Source: Ktedonobacterales bacterium
GTDB lineage: Bacteria > Chloroflexota > Ktedonobacteria > Ktedonobacterales > JADMIN01
NCBI GenBank assembly: GCA_025935235.1
Contig: JAICVT010000002.1
Location: 1 to 29,236 of the forward strand
Length of the DNA: 29,236 nucleotides
Reading direction: 5' to 3'
Shown here: one piece after another, positions 22,418-29,236 of the stretch
Position numbering within the stretch: the stretch's first letter is position 1
Layout of the letters: each line of letters begins with the position of its first letter
Program-made: the position numbers and the translations under genes
The notes under the pieces: model-generated
Databases searched by the model: none
Seen by the model: the letters and a program-made list of their open reading frames with translations, nothing else
Told to the model about the DNA's origin: nothing

Positions 22418-22837
22418 ATGTTCCTGGGCGAGTATCTCCACAACGTAGACGGCAAGGGCCGGGTGGCCGTGCCAGCGCGCTTCCGCTCGAAGATCGAGCG
22501 CGGCGCGGTGCTGACGCGCGGTGTTGACCCGTGCCTCTATGTCTACCCGATGGAGACCTGGGAGGCGAAGGCGCGCGAGTTGAGCGCTGCCATCACCGAC
22601 CCGCGCCTGCTGCGACTCGTCGAGCGCCGCTTTTTCGGCATGGCGCACGAGCTGGAGTTGGACGCCCAGGGGCGCATCGTCGTCCCAGCCAAGTTCCGCC
22701 AGTACGCCGACCTGAACGGCGAGGCGATGGTCATCGGCGCCCGCGACCGCTTCGAGATCTGGAGCGTCAGCGGCTGGGAGAGTTACCTGAGCGCCACCGA
22801 GGACGAAGACCTCAGCGCCCTGCCGCTGCCCTTCTAA
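22418..22837 (+). CDS. mraZ: Transcriptional regulator MraZ
   Basis: A 139-residue protein, close to the usual length of about 143. It has the two SpoVT/AbrB-like halves: MFLGEYLHNVDGKGRVAVPARFR and later FFGMAHELELDAQGRIVVPAKFRQYA. MraZ forms a ring-shaped oligomer, binds TGGGN repeats and represses its own dcw operon. The frame opens at GTG 22394, but ATG 22418 matches the family start and has GGGGAG six bases before it. It is the first gene of the division cluster mraZ-rsmH-hypothetical-ftsL-PBP. Confidence 0.96.
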   Translation: MFLGEYLHNVDGKGRVAVPARFRSKIERGAVLTRGVDPCLYVYPMETWEAKARELSAAITDPRLLRLVERRFFGMAHELELDAQGRIVVPAKFRQYADLNGEAMVIGARDRFEIWSVSGWESYLSATEDEDLSALPLPF

Positions 22838-22849
22838 TCCATCTAGAAC

Positions 22850-22866
22850 GAGGAGACCATCACACG
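22850..22866 (+). promoter_or_regulatory. Strong ribosome-binding site of rsmH followed by ACG, not ATG
   Basis: GAGGAG (22850-22855) ends 8 bases before the in-frame ACG at 22864-22866. No ATG, GTG or TTG stands in frame at a usable distance. The nearby ATC at 22859 is in the wrong frame. Confidence 0.6.
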
Positions 22867-23865
22867 ACAGAGCCAGCCGCCAGCCTGGAGCGCGCGCCCG
22901 ACGCGGCGCCTCCGACGCAGCCCGCGACCACCCACGTCTCCGTCCTGCCGACCGAGATGCTGGAGGCGCTGCGCCCACAGCCGGGCGGTGTCTTCATTGA
23001 TGGCACGCTAGGCGGCGCGGGGCATACCGCGCTGCTGCTGGAGCGGGTCGGACCGCGCGGGCGCGTGCTGGCGATTGACGCCGATCCGCAGGCGCTAGAG
23101 CGCGCGCGGGCGCGGCTTGGCGCAGCGCTGGCCGAGGGACGGCTGCTGCTGCGCCACGGCAACTTCCGCGAGCTGCACGCGTTCGCCCGTGCGGCGGAGC
23201 TGGCGCCGGTAGATGGCATCCTGCTCGATCTGGGGCTGTCATCCGACCAACTGGCGGCGCGCGAGCGCGGCTTCAGCTTCGCCGCCGATGGCGCGCTGGA
23301 TATGCGCTTCGATCCGACGCGCGGCGAGTCGGCGACTGATCTGGTGAATACACGCGACGCCAACGAACTGGCGGACATCTTCTGGCGCTATGGCGAGGAG
23401 CGCTTCTCGCGCCACATCGCGCGGCGCATCGTCGAGACGCGGCGTCAGGCGCCGATCGCGCGGGCCGATGAGCTGGCGCGGCTGGTGGCGGGCGTCGTGC
23501 ATGGGCGGCCAGGTGGCGTGCATCCAGCGACGCGCGTCTTTCAGGCGCTGCGCATCGCCGTCAACGACGAGCTAGGCAGCCTGGAAGCGGCGCTGCCCGC
23601 CGCAGTCGAGACGCTGAAGCCGGGCGGGCGGCTGGCGATCATCAGCTTCCACTCGCTGGAAGATCGCATCGTCAAGCAGTTCTTCCAGCGCGAGCAGCGC
23701 GGCTGCGTCTGCCCGCCCGAGGCGCCGCAGTGCGTCTGCGGGCGCCAGCCACGGCTGCGCATCATCACGCGGCATCCCATCGCGCCGAGCGAGGCCGAGG
23801 TGAGCGCCAACCCGCGCGCCCGCAGCGCCAAGCTGCGCGTGGCCGAGCGGATAGCCGACGATTGA
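22864..23865 (+). CDS. rsmH: 16S rRNA (cytosine-1402-N4)-methyltransferase RsmH
   Basis: The SAM-dependent enzyme that methylates C1402 of 16S rRNA, formerly MraW. Visible motifs are HVSVLPTEMLEALRP at the conserved start of the domain, the SAM loop FIDGTLGGAGHT, VLAIDADPQALERA, DGILLDLGLSSDQL, ERGFSFAADGALDMRFDP and GGRLAIISFHSLEDRIVKQFF near the C terminus. With the ACG at 22864 the protein is 333 residues, with a poorly conserved leader of about 30 residues before HVSVL. The longer open frame to 22531 lies inside mraZ in another frame and is not credible. An alternative is CTG 22885. The gene follows mraZ by 26 bases. Confidence 0.9.
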   Translation, partial: TTEPAASLERAPDAAPPTQPATTHVSVLPTEMLEALRPQPGGVFIDGTLGGAGHTALLLERVGPRGRVLAIDADPQALERARARLGAALAEGRLLLRHGNFRELHAFARAAELAPVDGILLDLGLSSDQLAARERGFSFAADGALDMRFDPTRGESATDLVNTRDANELADIFWRYGEERFSRHIARRIVETRRQAPIARADELARLVAGVVHGRPGGVHPATRVFQALRIAVNDELGSLEAALPAAVETLKPGGRLAIISFHSLEDRIVKQFFQREQRGCVCPPEAPQCVCGRQPRLRIITRHPIAPSEAEVSANPRARSAKLRVAERIADD

Positions 23866-23927
23866 TTGGCGAGCTGCGAACAGCGGACACGCGGGGGTCC
23901 GCCAGCGAAGCGGAACGGAGGCGAATG

Positions 23928-24440
23928 ATGGCGAAGCGAACGAGCGCGGCGACCAATGCGCCAGCCAGCGCAACGACGCGGACACGACGCAGCCGCGCCA
24001 ATGTGTCCCAGGCAGCGCTCCCCGGCATGGCCGAAACGCCCCTGACGCCTACTCCGCGAGCCCAGCGCGCCACGCCCGCCGTCTCGCTGCGGGTGGCGCC
24101 GACCAGTGGCCCACGCCAACCGGCCCGCCAGGAGCCAGCCACGCCAGCAGCCAAAGCGCCAGCAGCGCCAGCGGAGCAGCCCGGCGCCAGCCAGCCCCGG
24201 CGCACACGCAAGCCCAACGGCAAGCGCATCGGCGACCTGCGCCAGGCGCTGGCCGATGGCTGGGAGATCGTGCAGCCGATCTTCGCGCGGCCCCTCTGGT
24301 CGGCGACGGACGACTCGCAGACCGCCTACAACTTCGTGCTGCGGCGCGAGCAGGCCACCCGCCTGCTCACCATCCCCGACAGCCGCACGGTCGAGCGCTT
24401 CATCGCCGCCCACAGTCTCGCCGTGGACTCTCGCCGCTGA
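23928..24440 (+). CDS. Unrecognised protein in the division cluster, between rsmH and ftsL
   Basis: A 170-residue protein. The first 100 residues are rich in Ala, Pro, Thr and Arg and look disordered. The last 70 form a probable folded domain: GKRIGDLRQALADGWEIVQPIFARPLW, AYNFVLRREQATRLLTIPDS and RTVERFIAAHSLAV. I do not recognise the family. No membrane segment or signal peptide is seen, and the basic N terminus could bind nucleic acid or membrane, which is speculation. Two adjacent ATG codons exist; 23928 is chosen because GGAGG stands six bases before it, and 23925 is also possible. Its position, 62 bases after rsmH and before ftsL, suggests a role linked to division or wall synthesis. Confidence 0.75.
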   Translation: MAKRTSAATNAPASATTRTRRSRANVSQAALPGMAETPLTPTPRAQRATPAVSLRVAPTSGPRQPARQEPATPAAKAPAAPAEQPGASQPRRTRKPNGKRIGDLRQALADGWEIVQPIFARPLWSATDDSQTAYNFVLRREQATRLLTIPDSRTVERFIAAHSLAVDSRR

Positions 24441-24460
24441 CCCGACTCACGGCTCCCCGC

Positions 24461-24502
24461 GACGCCTCTCCGCCCAGGCAGCATGGGCAGGGAGGCGTCT
24501 TT
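24461..24502 (+). terminator. Possible attenuating hairpin between the hypothetical gene and ftsL
   Basis: GACGCCTC (24461-24468) pairs with GAGGCGTC (24492-24499), and GCCC (24472-24475) with GGGC (24485-24488), followed by TTTG. The U-tract is short, so it is at best a partial terminator inside the operon. Confidence 0.35.
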
Positions 24503-24615
24503 GCGCGCAGTTCGGCGCCAGGCATGCGTCTAGCGAGGCGCCAGCGAACGAGACGCGAATCGCTCGCACAGGATGCGATGCGCGCCAGGCGACAAGGCGA
24601 CAAGGAAGGCGGCGC

Positions 24616-25002
24616 ATGCCAACACGCATCTATCGAACGCCCGTGCGGCGAGCGACAGCCGCGCCGCGCCGACCCGACTGGCTCACGCGGCGGGCGCGGG
24701 CGGCGCGGGTACGCTTTGATCGCCAGCCACAGGCGCTGATGCTGCTGGAGATCGCGGCAGTCATCGGCCTGCTGGCGCTGCTCTATCTCAGCCAGGTGGC
24801 CACGCTGACGGCGACCCACCAGACGCTGCTGCGCGAGCAGGCGCGCCAGACCGAACTGCGCCGCCAGGACGCCGACCTGCACGCCGAGCTGGGCCGCCTG
24901 CAAAGCCCAGCCTATGTCGAGCAGCGCGCACGCGCCCTGGGCATGGTTCCCGCCGACCCCGCCTCGGTCGTGTGGATCGCTCTGCACGACGCTGGCCGCT
25001 AG
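24616..25002 (+). CDS. ftsL: FtsL/DivIC-like cell division protein
   Basis: 128 residues with the FtsL/FtsB layout: a basic cytoplasmic N terminus of about 40 residues, one membrane helix (ALMLLEIAAVIGLLALLYLS), and a heptad-rich coiled coil (ATHQTLLREQARQTELRRQDADLHAELGRLQ). It ends with the family motif YVEQRARALGMVPADP. FtsL acts in the divisome with FtsB/DivIC and FtsQ/DivIB to activate FtsW-FtsI. Position between rsmH and the PBP gene supports FtsL over the related FtsB. ATG 24616 has GGAAGG upstream; the longer open frame is a shadow across the preceding gene. Confidence 0.85.
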   Translation: MPTRIYRTPVRRATAAPRRPDWLTRRARAARVRFDRQPQALMLLEIAAVIGLLALLYLSQVATLTATHQTLLREQARQTELRRQDADLHAELGRLQSPAYVEQRARALGMVPADPASVVWIALHDAGR

Positions 25003-25016
25003 CCGCTCCCATACGC

Positions 25017-25100
25017 ACCTCTCCTTGCGGGAGAGGCGCTGGGGGTGAGGTTCCTCGCTGCTCCCCTCTCCTGCGATGGGAGGGGTTGGGGGTGGGGGCC
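25017..25100. repeat. Direct pair of C/G-rich hairpin repeats between ftsL and the PBP gene
   Basis: Two units in the same orientation: CCTCTCC-ttgc-GGGAGAGG followed by CGCTGGGGGTGAGG (25017-25050), and CCCCTCTCC-tgcgat-GGGAGGGG followed by TTGGGGGTGGGGGCC (25061-25100). They sit inside the division operon, where RNA hairpins could affect message stability or read-through. Confidence 0.7.
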
Positions 25101-25124
25101 AGATGTTTCACGGAGAACATACTC

Positions 25125-26924
25125 ATGCGCCCACAGCGCCCACGCTTGTCCCAGATCGCACCGCGCCGTGAGGCGCCCGCGCCCGGCGCCCTGCTGGCGC
25201 GACGGCAGGCGCTGCTGCTGGCGCTGGCGGTCGCGGCGCTGGTGGGGCTGCTGGCGCGCACGGCCTGGTGGCAGATCGCGCAGGGCGCGAGCCTCTCACA
25301 GCGCGCCGCGCAAGAGAGCGTGCGCCTGCTGACCATCCCCGCCACGCGCGGCGCGATCCTCGGCGCCAACGGCGTGACATTGGCGATCAGCGTCACCCGC
25401 GACACCGTGATCGTTGATCCTGATCTGCTGCGCGCGACCGGCGCCATGCGACCCGCCGAGCAGGCGCTGAGCAAAGCGCTGGGACTGTCGGAGGCCGCGC
25501 TGGCGGCGCAGATGGAAGTTCCCGGCGCCTATGTGCGGCTGATCGGCGCGAATGGCCAGCCGCTGCTGCTGACCGAGGCGCAGAGCGCGGCGGCGCAGGC
25601 GGCCATCGCCACGGCGCGGGCGCAGGGCGGAGTCGTGCTGGAGCCAGTCGCTCTGCGCGAGTATCCCGATGGCGCGCTGGCCGGGCAGACGCTGGGCTTC
25701 GTGCGGCAGAGCGACGGCGCGGGGCAATATGGCGTGGAGCAGATGGAGAACAGCGCGCTGGCCGGGACGCCGGGCGAGCTGTATACTCGTGTCGGCGAAA
25801 ACGGCCAACCGCTGGCTCTGGCGCCGCTGCGCCAGACCGCCGCCATCCCCGGCGCGAATGTGACGCTGACCCTCGACGCCACGGTGCAGCTCTGGGCCGA
25901 GCAGGGGCTGGCCGACGCCATCCAGACGACCCAGGCGGATGGCGGCGAGGTCATCGCGCTGGACCCCCGCACCGGCGGCATCATCGCGATGGCCAGCGCG
26001 ACCTCGTTCGATCCTAACCACTACCAGAGCGCGCCGCTGGGCAGCTTTAGCAACCCAGCCGTCAGCGAGGTCTATGATCCTGGCTCGGTGATGAAGGCGG
26101 TCACGATGGCGGCGGGTATCGAGGCGGGCGACATCACACCGCAAACGACCTTCTTCGATCCGGGCTACACCGATGTCGCGGGTGTGCGCATCTACAACTT
26201 CGACCGCAAGGGCCACGGCGAAGAAAACATGACGCAGGTACTGCACTATTCCGCCAATGTCGGCGCGGTCTTCGTGGCGCGGCGGGTCGGGGCTTCGACC
26301 TTCTACCAGACGCTCGGCGATTTTGGTTTCTTCCAGCCGACCGGCAGCGGGTTGCCAGGCGAGGCGCGTGGGCTGCGCGGTGGCGGCCACGGCGAGAATC
26401 CCGCGCTGACGCTGGCCGAGAACTCCTTTGGCGAGAGCATCGGCGTTACACCGTTGCAGTTGGCGCAGGCCTACGCGGCGCTGGCCAATGGTGGCGCGCT
26501 GATGCGCCCGCATGTGGTCGCCAGCGTCACCGCCGACGGCGGCCTCGGCGCGACGACCACCTACGCCCCGCAGGTAGAGCGGCAAGTCGTCAGCCAGCAG
26601 ACAGCGGCCACCGTCACCCAGATGCTCACGCAGTCGGCGCTCTATAGCGACGCGCACATGGCGCTGCTGCCCGGCTACCAGATCGCCGCCAAGACGGGCA
26701 CCTCGACGCCCTATCCCAACGACCCCGGCTGGACGTACGCCTCAGTGGTCGGCTACGCGCCCGCCAGCCATCCGCGCTTCGTGCTACTCGTCAAGCTCGA
26801 CCACCCGCGCAAGGCCATCTTTGGTGGCGACGCGGCTGGCCCGCTCTGGCGCGATCTCGCCCAGCGCCTCTTCCTCTACTACCGCATCCCGCCGAGCGCT
26901 GCGCCCAGCCAGCCAGCGGGCTAG
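25125..26924 (+). CDS. Class B penicillin-binding protein, FtsI/PBP2-type peptidoglycan transpeptidase
   Basis: A 599-residue septal transpeptidase by context. It has a short basic N terminus, one membrane helix (ALLLALAVAALVGLLARTAWW) and a PBP dimerisation region (RLLTIPATRGAILGANGVTLA). The transpeptidase domain carries all three motifs: SxxK with catalytic Ser321 (GSVMK), SxN at 376-378 (SAN) and KTG at 523-525. No PASTA repeats follow. It cross-links wall peptides outside the membrane together with an FtsW-type glycosyltransferase. ATG 25125 has GGAG about nine bases upstream and matches the expected N terminus. It closes the dcw segment present here; mur and ftsW genes do not follow, so the cluster is shortened or split. 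Confidence 0.93.
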   Translation: MRPQRPRLSQIAPRREAPAPGALLARRQALLLALAVAALVGLLARTAWWQIAQGASLSQRAAQESVRLLTIPATRGAILGANGVTLAISVTRDTVIVDPDLLRATGAMRPAEQALSKALGLSEAALAAQMEVPGAYVRLIGANGQPLLLTEAQSAAAQAAIATARAQGGVVLEPVALREYPDGALAGQTLGFVRQSDGAGQYGVEQMENSALAGTPGELYTRVGENGQPLALAPLRQTAAIPGANVTLTLDATVQLWAEQGLADAIQTTQADGGEVIALDPRTGGIIAMASATSFDPNHYQSAPLGSFSNPAVSEVYDPGSVMKAVTMAAGIEAGDITPQTTFFDPGYTDVAGVRIYNFDRKGHGEENMTQVLHYSANVGAVFVARRVGASTFYQTLGDFGFFQPTGSGLPGEARGLRGGGHGENPALTLAENSFGESIGVTPLQLAQAYAALANGGALMRPHVVASVTADGGLGATTTYAPQVERQVVSQQTAATVTQMLTQSALYSDAHMALLPGYQIAAKTGTSTPYPNDPGWTYASVVGYAPASHPRFVLLVKLDHPRKAIFGGDAAGPLWRDLAQRLFLYYRIPPSAAPSQPAG

Positions 26925-27031
26925 GACCTGACTGACGAATCAACCTGTGTCGGATTGATGGCAGCCGCGGCAAGCGGGCCGAGGTGGGACGCCTCCTGGG
27001 GTCGCACCGGCGCCCGTTTGCTGAATTCAGC

Positions 27032-27067
27032 TCTGGCGTCTCTGGCGTCTCTGGCGTCTCTGGCGTC
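27032..27067. repeat. Four perfect tandem copies of a 9-base unit (TCTGGCGTC)
   Basis: Copies lie at 27032-27040, 27041-27049, 27050-27058 and 27059-27067. The last overlaps two bases of the exonuclease stop codon, so the repeat forms the start of that gene's 3' untranslated region. Confidence 0.95.
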
Positions 27068-27950
27068 AGCTCGTGCGCCACCGTGGGACCCGCCCAGGGA
27101 ATTTGTCATCGCCCAGCCGGTGACAGATCGCTTTCAGCCGCTCATCGGCTCCCTGCCATTCCAGATCGGCCAGCGTTTCCTGCAAGGGTACATCCACGCG
27201 CAGCGTCGCCAGATTGCGGAACAGCAGCGCCTCAGCCCGATGTTGCGTCAGGCTCTCGGCGAGCCGCGCGGCGCGGCTGGCTGAGATGGCCGCGAGCCCC
27301 CAGGCGTGCGGATCGGCGGGGATCGCCTCCAGGCGCTCGTAGTGGGCCAGCACGACCGCCGCGGATTTCCCCCCCCAGCCGGGGATGCCGGGGAAGCCAT
27401 CGGCCGCATCGCCCACCAGCCCCAGCCAGTCGGGGATCGACGGCGGGCGCACGCCAAATTTCGCCACCACGCCCGCTTCATCGAGGACAAGATTGCGGCG
27501 GCGATCCCAGGCCACGATGCGATTTCCGCAGATCAGCTGGGCCAGATCCTTATCCGGCGAGCAGAGCACGATCTGTTCGACCGCCGCGTCGTGCTTGAAA
27601 CGGGCGGTCGCACTGGCCAGGGCATCGTCGGCCTCGAACTCCACCATCGGCCAGACCACCAGCCCCAGCGCGGCAACGGCCTCTTCGGCCAGCGCGAACT
27701 GGGCGAGCAGGATGGGGTCAACGCCCGCGCCGGTCTTGTAGCCGGAGTACAGGCCGTTCCGGAAGGACTCGATCACGTGATCGAACGCGCAAGCCACATG
27801 GGTAATGCCCGGCGTGGTCACCAGCAGCAGCAGGCTGCGCAAGAGGCCCAGCGTGGCGCCGACCGCGCGCCCATCCGGCGCCGTGCGCGGCGGCGCGCCG
27901 AAGTGGTTACGAAACAGCTCGTAGGTCCCATCCACCAGGTAGAGCTTCAT
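27066..27950 (-). CDS. Stand-alone 5'-3' exonuclease of the FEN/PolA N-terminal type
   Basis: A 294-residue flap-nuclease-family protein matching the 5'-nuclease domain of DNA polymerase I without the polymerase. Conserved acidic sites are LVDGTYELF, VEFEADDALA and CSPDKDLAQL, followed by the helix-hairpin-helix DNA-binding motif GLVGDAADGFPGIPGWGGKSA. These enzymes bind two metal ions and remove RNA primers or flaps. ATG 27950 is preferred over 27995 because GGGAG stands six bases upstream and the protein begins MKLYLVDGTY at the conserved first strand. The SYFR-type substrate-threading helices are partly seen in HVIESFRNGLYSGYKTG. It converges with the PBP gene; no replication gene is adjacent. 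Confidence 0.9.
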   Translation of the reverse strand: MKLYLVDGTYELFRNHFGAPPRTAPDGRAVGATLGLLRSLLLLVTTPGITHVACAFDHVIESFRNGLYSGYKTGAGVDPILLAQFALAEEAVAALGLVVWPMVEFEADDALASATARFKHDAAVEQIVLCSPDKDLAQLICGNRIVAWDRRRNLVLDEAGVVAKFGVRPPSIPDWLGLVGDAADGFPGIPGWGGKSAAVVLAHYERLEAIPADPHAWGLAAISASRAARLAESLTQHRAEALLFRNLATLRVDVPLQETLADLEWQGADERLKAICHRLGDDKFPGRVPRWRTS

Positions 27951-28081
27951 CGTGTCTCCCACCTTTCGGCAGCCTACTCCAATGATGCGGGCCATTTCGC
28001 CCGCGTGGCGCCCTCGAACCGATCTATTCGCCAGATAACCCTTAAGCGACCCGCGCCGGGAAGCGGATTGGCGCGGAGCAT

Positions 28082-29236
28082 TCAGAGGAGCTGCCCTAAA
28101 AACTGGTAGAGACGCGAGATGTCGGCATACAGCGCCTCCACATCGCGCCGGAGCTGGCTTGCCAGTTCGGGGTCGGCGGTCGTCGGCGCCTCCAGACGCA
28201 GCACATGGTCGTTGACGACCTGCGTGTCGCGCGCCACCTGCTCGGTCAGCGTGCGGGCGGACTGGATGGCCTGGAGCAGCGTCGTGCGCGCCTGCTCCAG
28301 GCCATAGGCGAGCGGCGCCAGCCGACGCAGCTGGTCGCTGGGCGTCGGCGTCTGCAGCCTGGCCCGCGCCAACTCGGCCAGATAGTCATGGAGCACCTGC
28401 ATCTCGCGCTCGACCTCGGTGAGCGCCGCGGCGGAGAGGGTCCCACGGGCGAGCCGATCGAGGAGCAGGTTGAGGCTGCTGGCCACCTGCAAGAGCGGAT
28501 CGCCCGGGCGGATCGCCGCGCGCGCCCCCAGATCGCCCCGCGCCACACGCGCATGCGCCTGCTGAATCGCGCCGATAGATTCCTCGAGCTGGCGGTTGTG
28601 GTCGGCGAGCAGCGCATACGCCCGCTCCACATCCGCGGTGCGGTCCGCCTCCGCCAGCGCCCGCGCGGCGCCGCGCGCCGCCAACCACGAGATGACCCCA
28701 GCGACCGTGGTCAGGATAATGGGGTAGATAGCGACCGGGTAGATGCGAACAAACGGCGGGAGGTCGGACGGCAGATAGGCGTCCAGGGTCGCGCCATGCG
28801 CCGCCAGCCCGAGGTCCACCACGACGAACAGCACGCTGGCGCTCCACAGCAGCACGACGCTGCGGCTGGAGAGCAGAAAGCTGGCGACGATCAGTGGGAT
28901 GACCAGCAGGTCATAGCCCGCCAGGTCCTGAAAGTTGATTTTGTCGCCTGGTGTAGCGAGCTGCGATCCGGCGATGGCCAGCGCCAGACCAGCGGTGTAG
29001 ACCGTGGACGCCGCGCCGACGGCTCCGCGCCGGTTCAGGATGATGCTCGCGAGCACGATGACCGCGAAGCCCGCCACACCCGCCAGCGTGCCAGGGTCGA
29101 GCACGGGGAGGAAGCCGCGCGGCAGAATCAGCGCCAGCAGGACAACCGCCGTCAACTGTAGCGCGCTCAACAGGCGGCCGCGTCGCAGGCGCTCGCGCTC
29201 ACTCGCGGAGAGCGCCCGATAGGCAAGCTGAGGAAC
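28082..29236 (-). CDS. Membrane signalling protein with HAMP-like region, N terminus beyond the window
   Basis: The frame is open to the right edge, with 22 more codons beyond the TTG at 29170 and no stop, so the N terminus lies outside. The visible part has about six hydrophobic segments (LTAVVLLALILPRG through PVAIYPIILTTVAGVISWLAA). A HAMP-like segment follows (AHARVARGDLGARAAIRPGDPLLQVASSLNLLLDRL), then a long coiled-coil C terminus. There is no histidine kinase, GGDEF or methyl-accepting tip, so it has no recognisable output domain. It may be a scaffold or partner of a separate signalling protein; its coiled coil is broadly like that of chemoreceptors. Function is not assigned. Confidence 0.75.
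   Translation of the reverse strand, partial: VPQLAYRALSASERERLRRGRLLSALQLTAVVLLALILPRGFLPVLDPGTLAGVAGFAVIVLASIILNRRGAVGAASTVYTAGLALAIAGSQLATPGDKINFQDLAGYDLLVIPLIVASFLLSSRSVVLLWSASVLFVVVDLGLAAHGATLDAYLPSDLPPFVRIYPVAIYPIILTTVAGVISWLAARGAARALAEADRTADVERAYALLADHNRQLEESIGAIQQAHARVARGDLGARAAIRPGDPLLQVASSLNLLLDRLARGTLSAAALTEVEREMQVLHDYLAELARARLQTPTPSDQLRRLAPLAYGLEQARTTLLQAIQSARTLTEQVARDTQVVNDHVLRLEAPTTADPELASQLRRDVEALYADISRLYQFLGQLL

Noticed and set aside
22531..22863. Upstream extension of rsmH inside mraZ
   Set aside because: It overlaps mraZ in another frame, its translation is Arg/Pro-rich, and no ribosome-binding site precedes its ATG.
25296..26657. 453-codon minus-strand frame opposite the PBP gene
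   Set aside because: Shadow frame; the plus strand carries the SxxK, SxN and KTG motifs in the right order.
27032..27067. CRISPR array
   Set aside because: The units are 9 bases and contiguous, with no spacers and no cas genes. No CRISPR-like repeat-spacer pattern occurs anywhere in the window.
26791..27081. Small minus-strand frame encoding TPETPETPE repeats
   Set aside because: The repeat reads open in several frames because it is a 9-base minisatellite. There is no ribosome-binding site and the frame overlaps the PBP gene end.

Overview
The window is GC-rich, bacterial and chromosomal, with short intergenic gaps full of C/G-rich hairpin repeats. The gene content is a Thermoplasma-type tricorn protease, a mraZ-rsmH-ftsL-PBP division cluster, an 'Imm-5'-type protein, a soluble GAF chemoreceptor and an ECF sigma/anti-sigma pair next to a dipeptide transporter. 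Together these suggest a Chloroflexota-like organism, perhaps near Ktedonobacteria or Thermomicrobia. That placement comes from gene style only; no rRNA is present.

Left part (1-7450): the 3' end of a probable secreted protein; a tricorn protease (minus) with its own promoter, a terminator-like hairpin in the leader and a 3' terminator; tRNA-Gln(CTG) with promoter and terminator; a HAD-family phosphatase (minus); a secreted CHAP-domain protein (plus) behind a long stretch without a clear gene; and a small XRE-type regulator with promoter and terminator.

Middle part (7448-19304), all on the minus strand: a soluble GAF chemoreceptor, a DinB-like protein, then a large peptide-uptake locus. In transcription order this locus is ECF sigma factor, membrane-anchored anti-sigma-like protein, peptide-binding lipoprotein, a 448-base spacer carrying a good extended -10 promoter, and oppB-oppC-oppD-oppF ending in a strong terminator. 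Overlap of the first two genes and the 11-base gap to the third suggest that the sigma switch and the peptide receptor are co-expressed.

Right part (19305-29236): a MarR regulator and a ring-cleaving VOC dioxygenase (MhqR/MhqO type) with a perfect operator inside the promoter; an Imm-5-like gene; and the division cluster mraZ, rsmH, an unrecognised gene, ftsL-like and a class B PBP. The mraZ control region carries three TGGGG boxes at 10-base spacing, the expected MraZ operator, preceded by four DnaA-box-like 9-mers. rsmH has a strong Shine-Dalgarno sequence but no canonical start codon at the right distance. The window ends with a stand-alone PolA-type 5'-3' exonuclease and a membrane protein with a HAMP-like segment that runs off the right edge.

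The best leads are the DnaA-box plus MraZ-box control region, the apparent ACG start of rsmH, the sigma/anti-sigma/peptide transporter locus, the MarR operator and the possible attenuator ahead of the tricorn gene. I see no CRISPR array, insertion sequence, rRNA or prophage.
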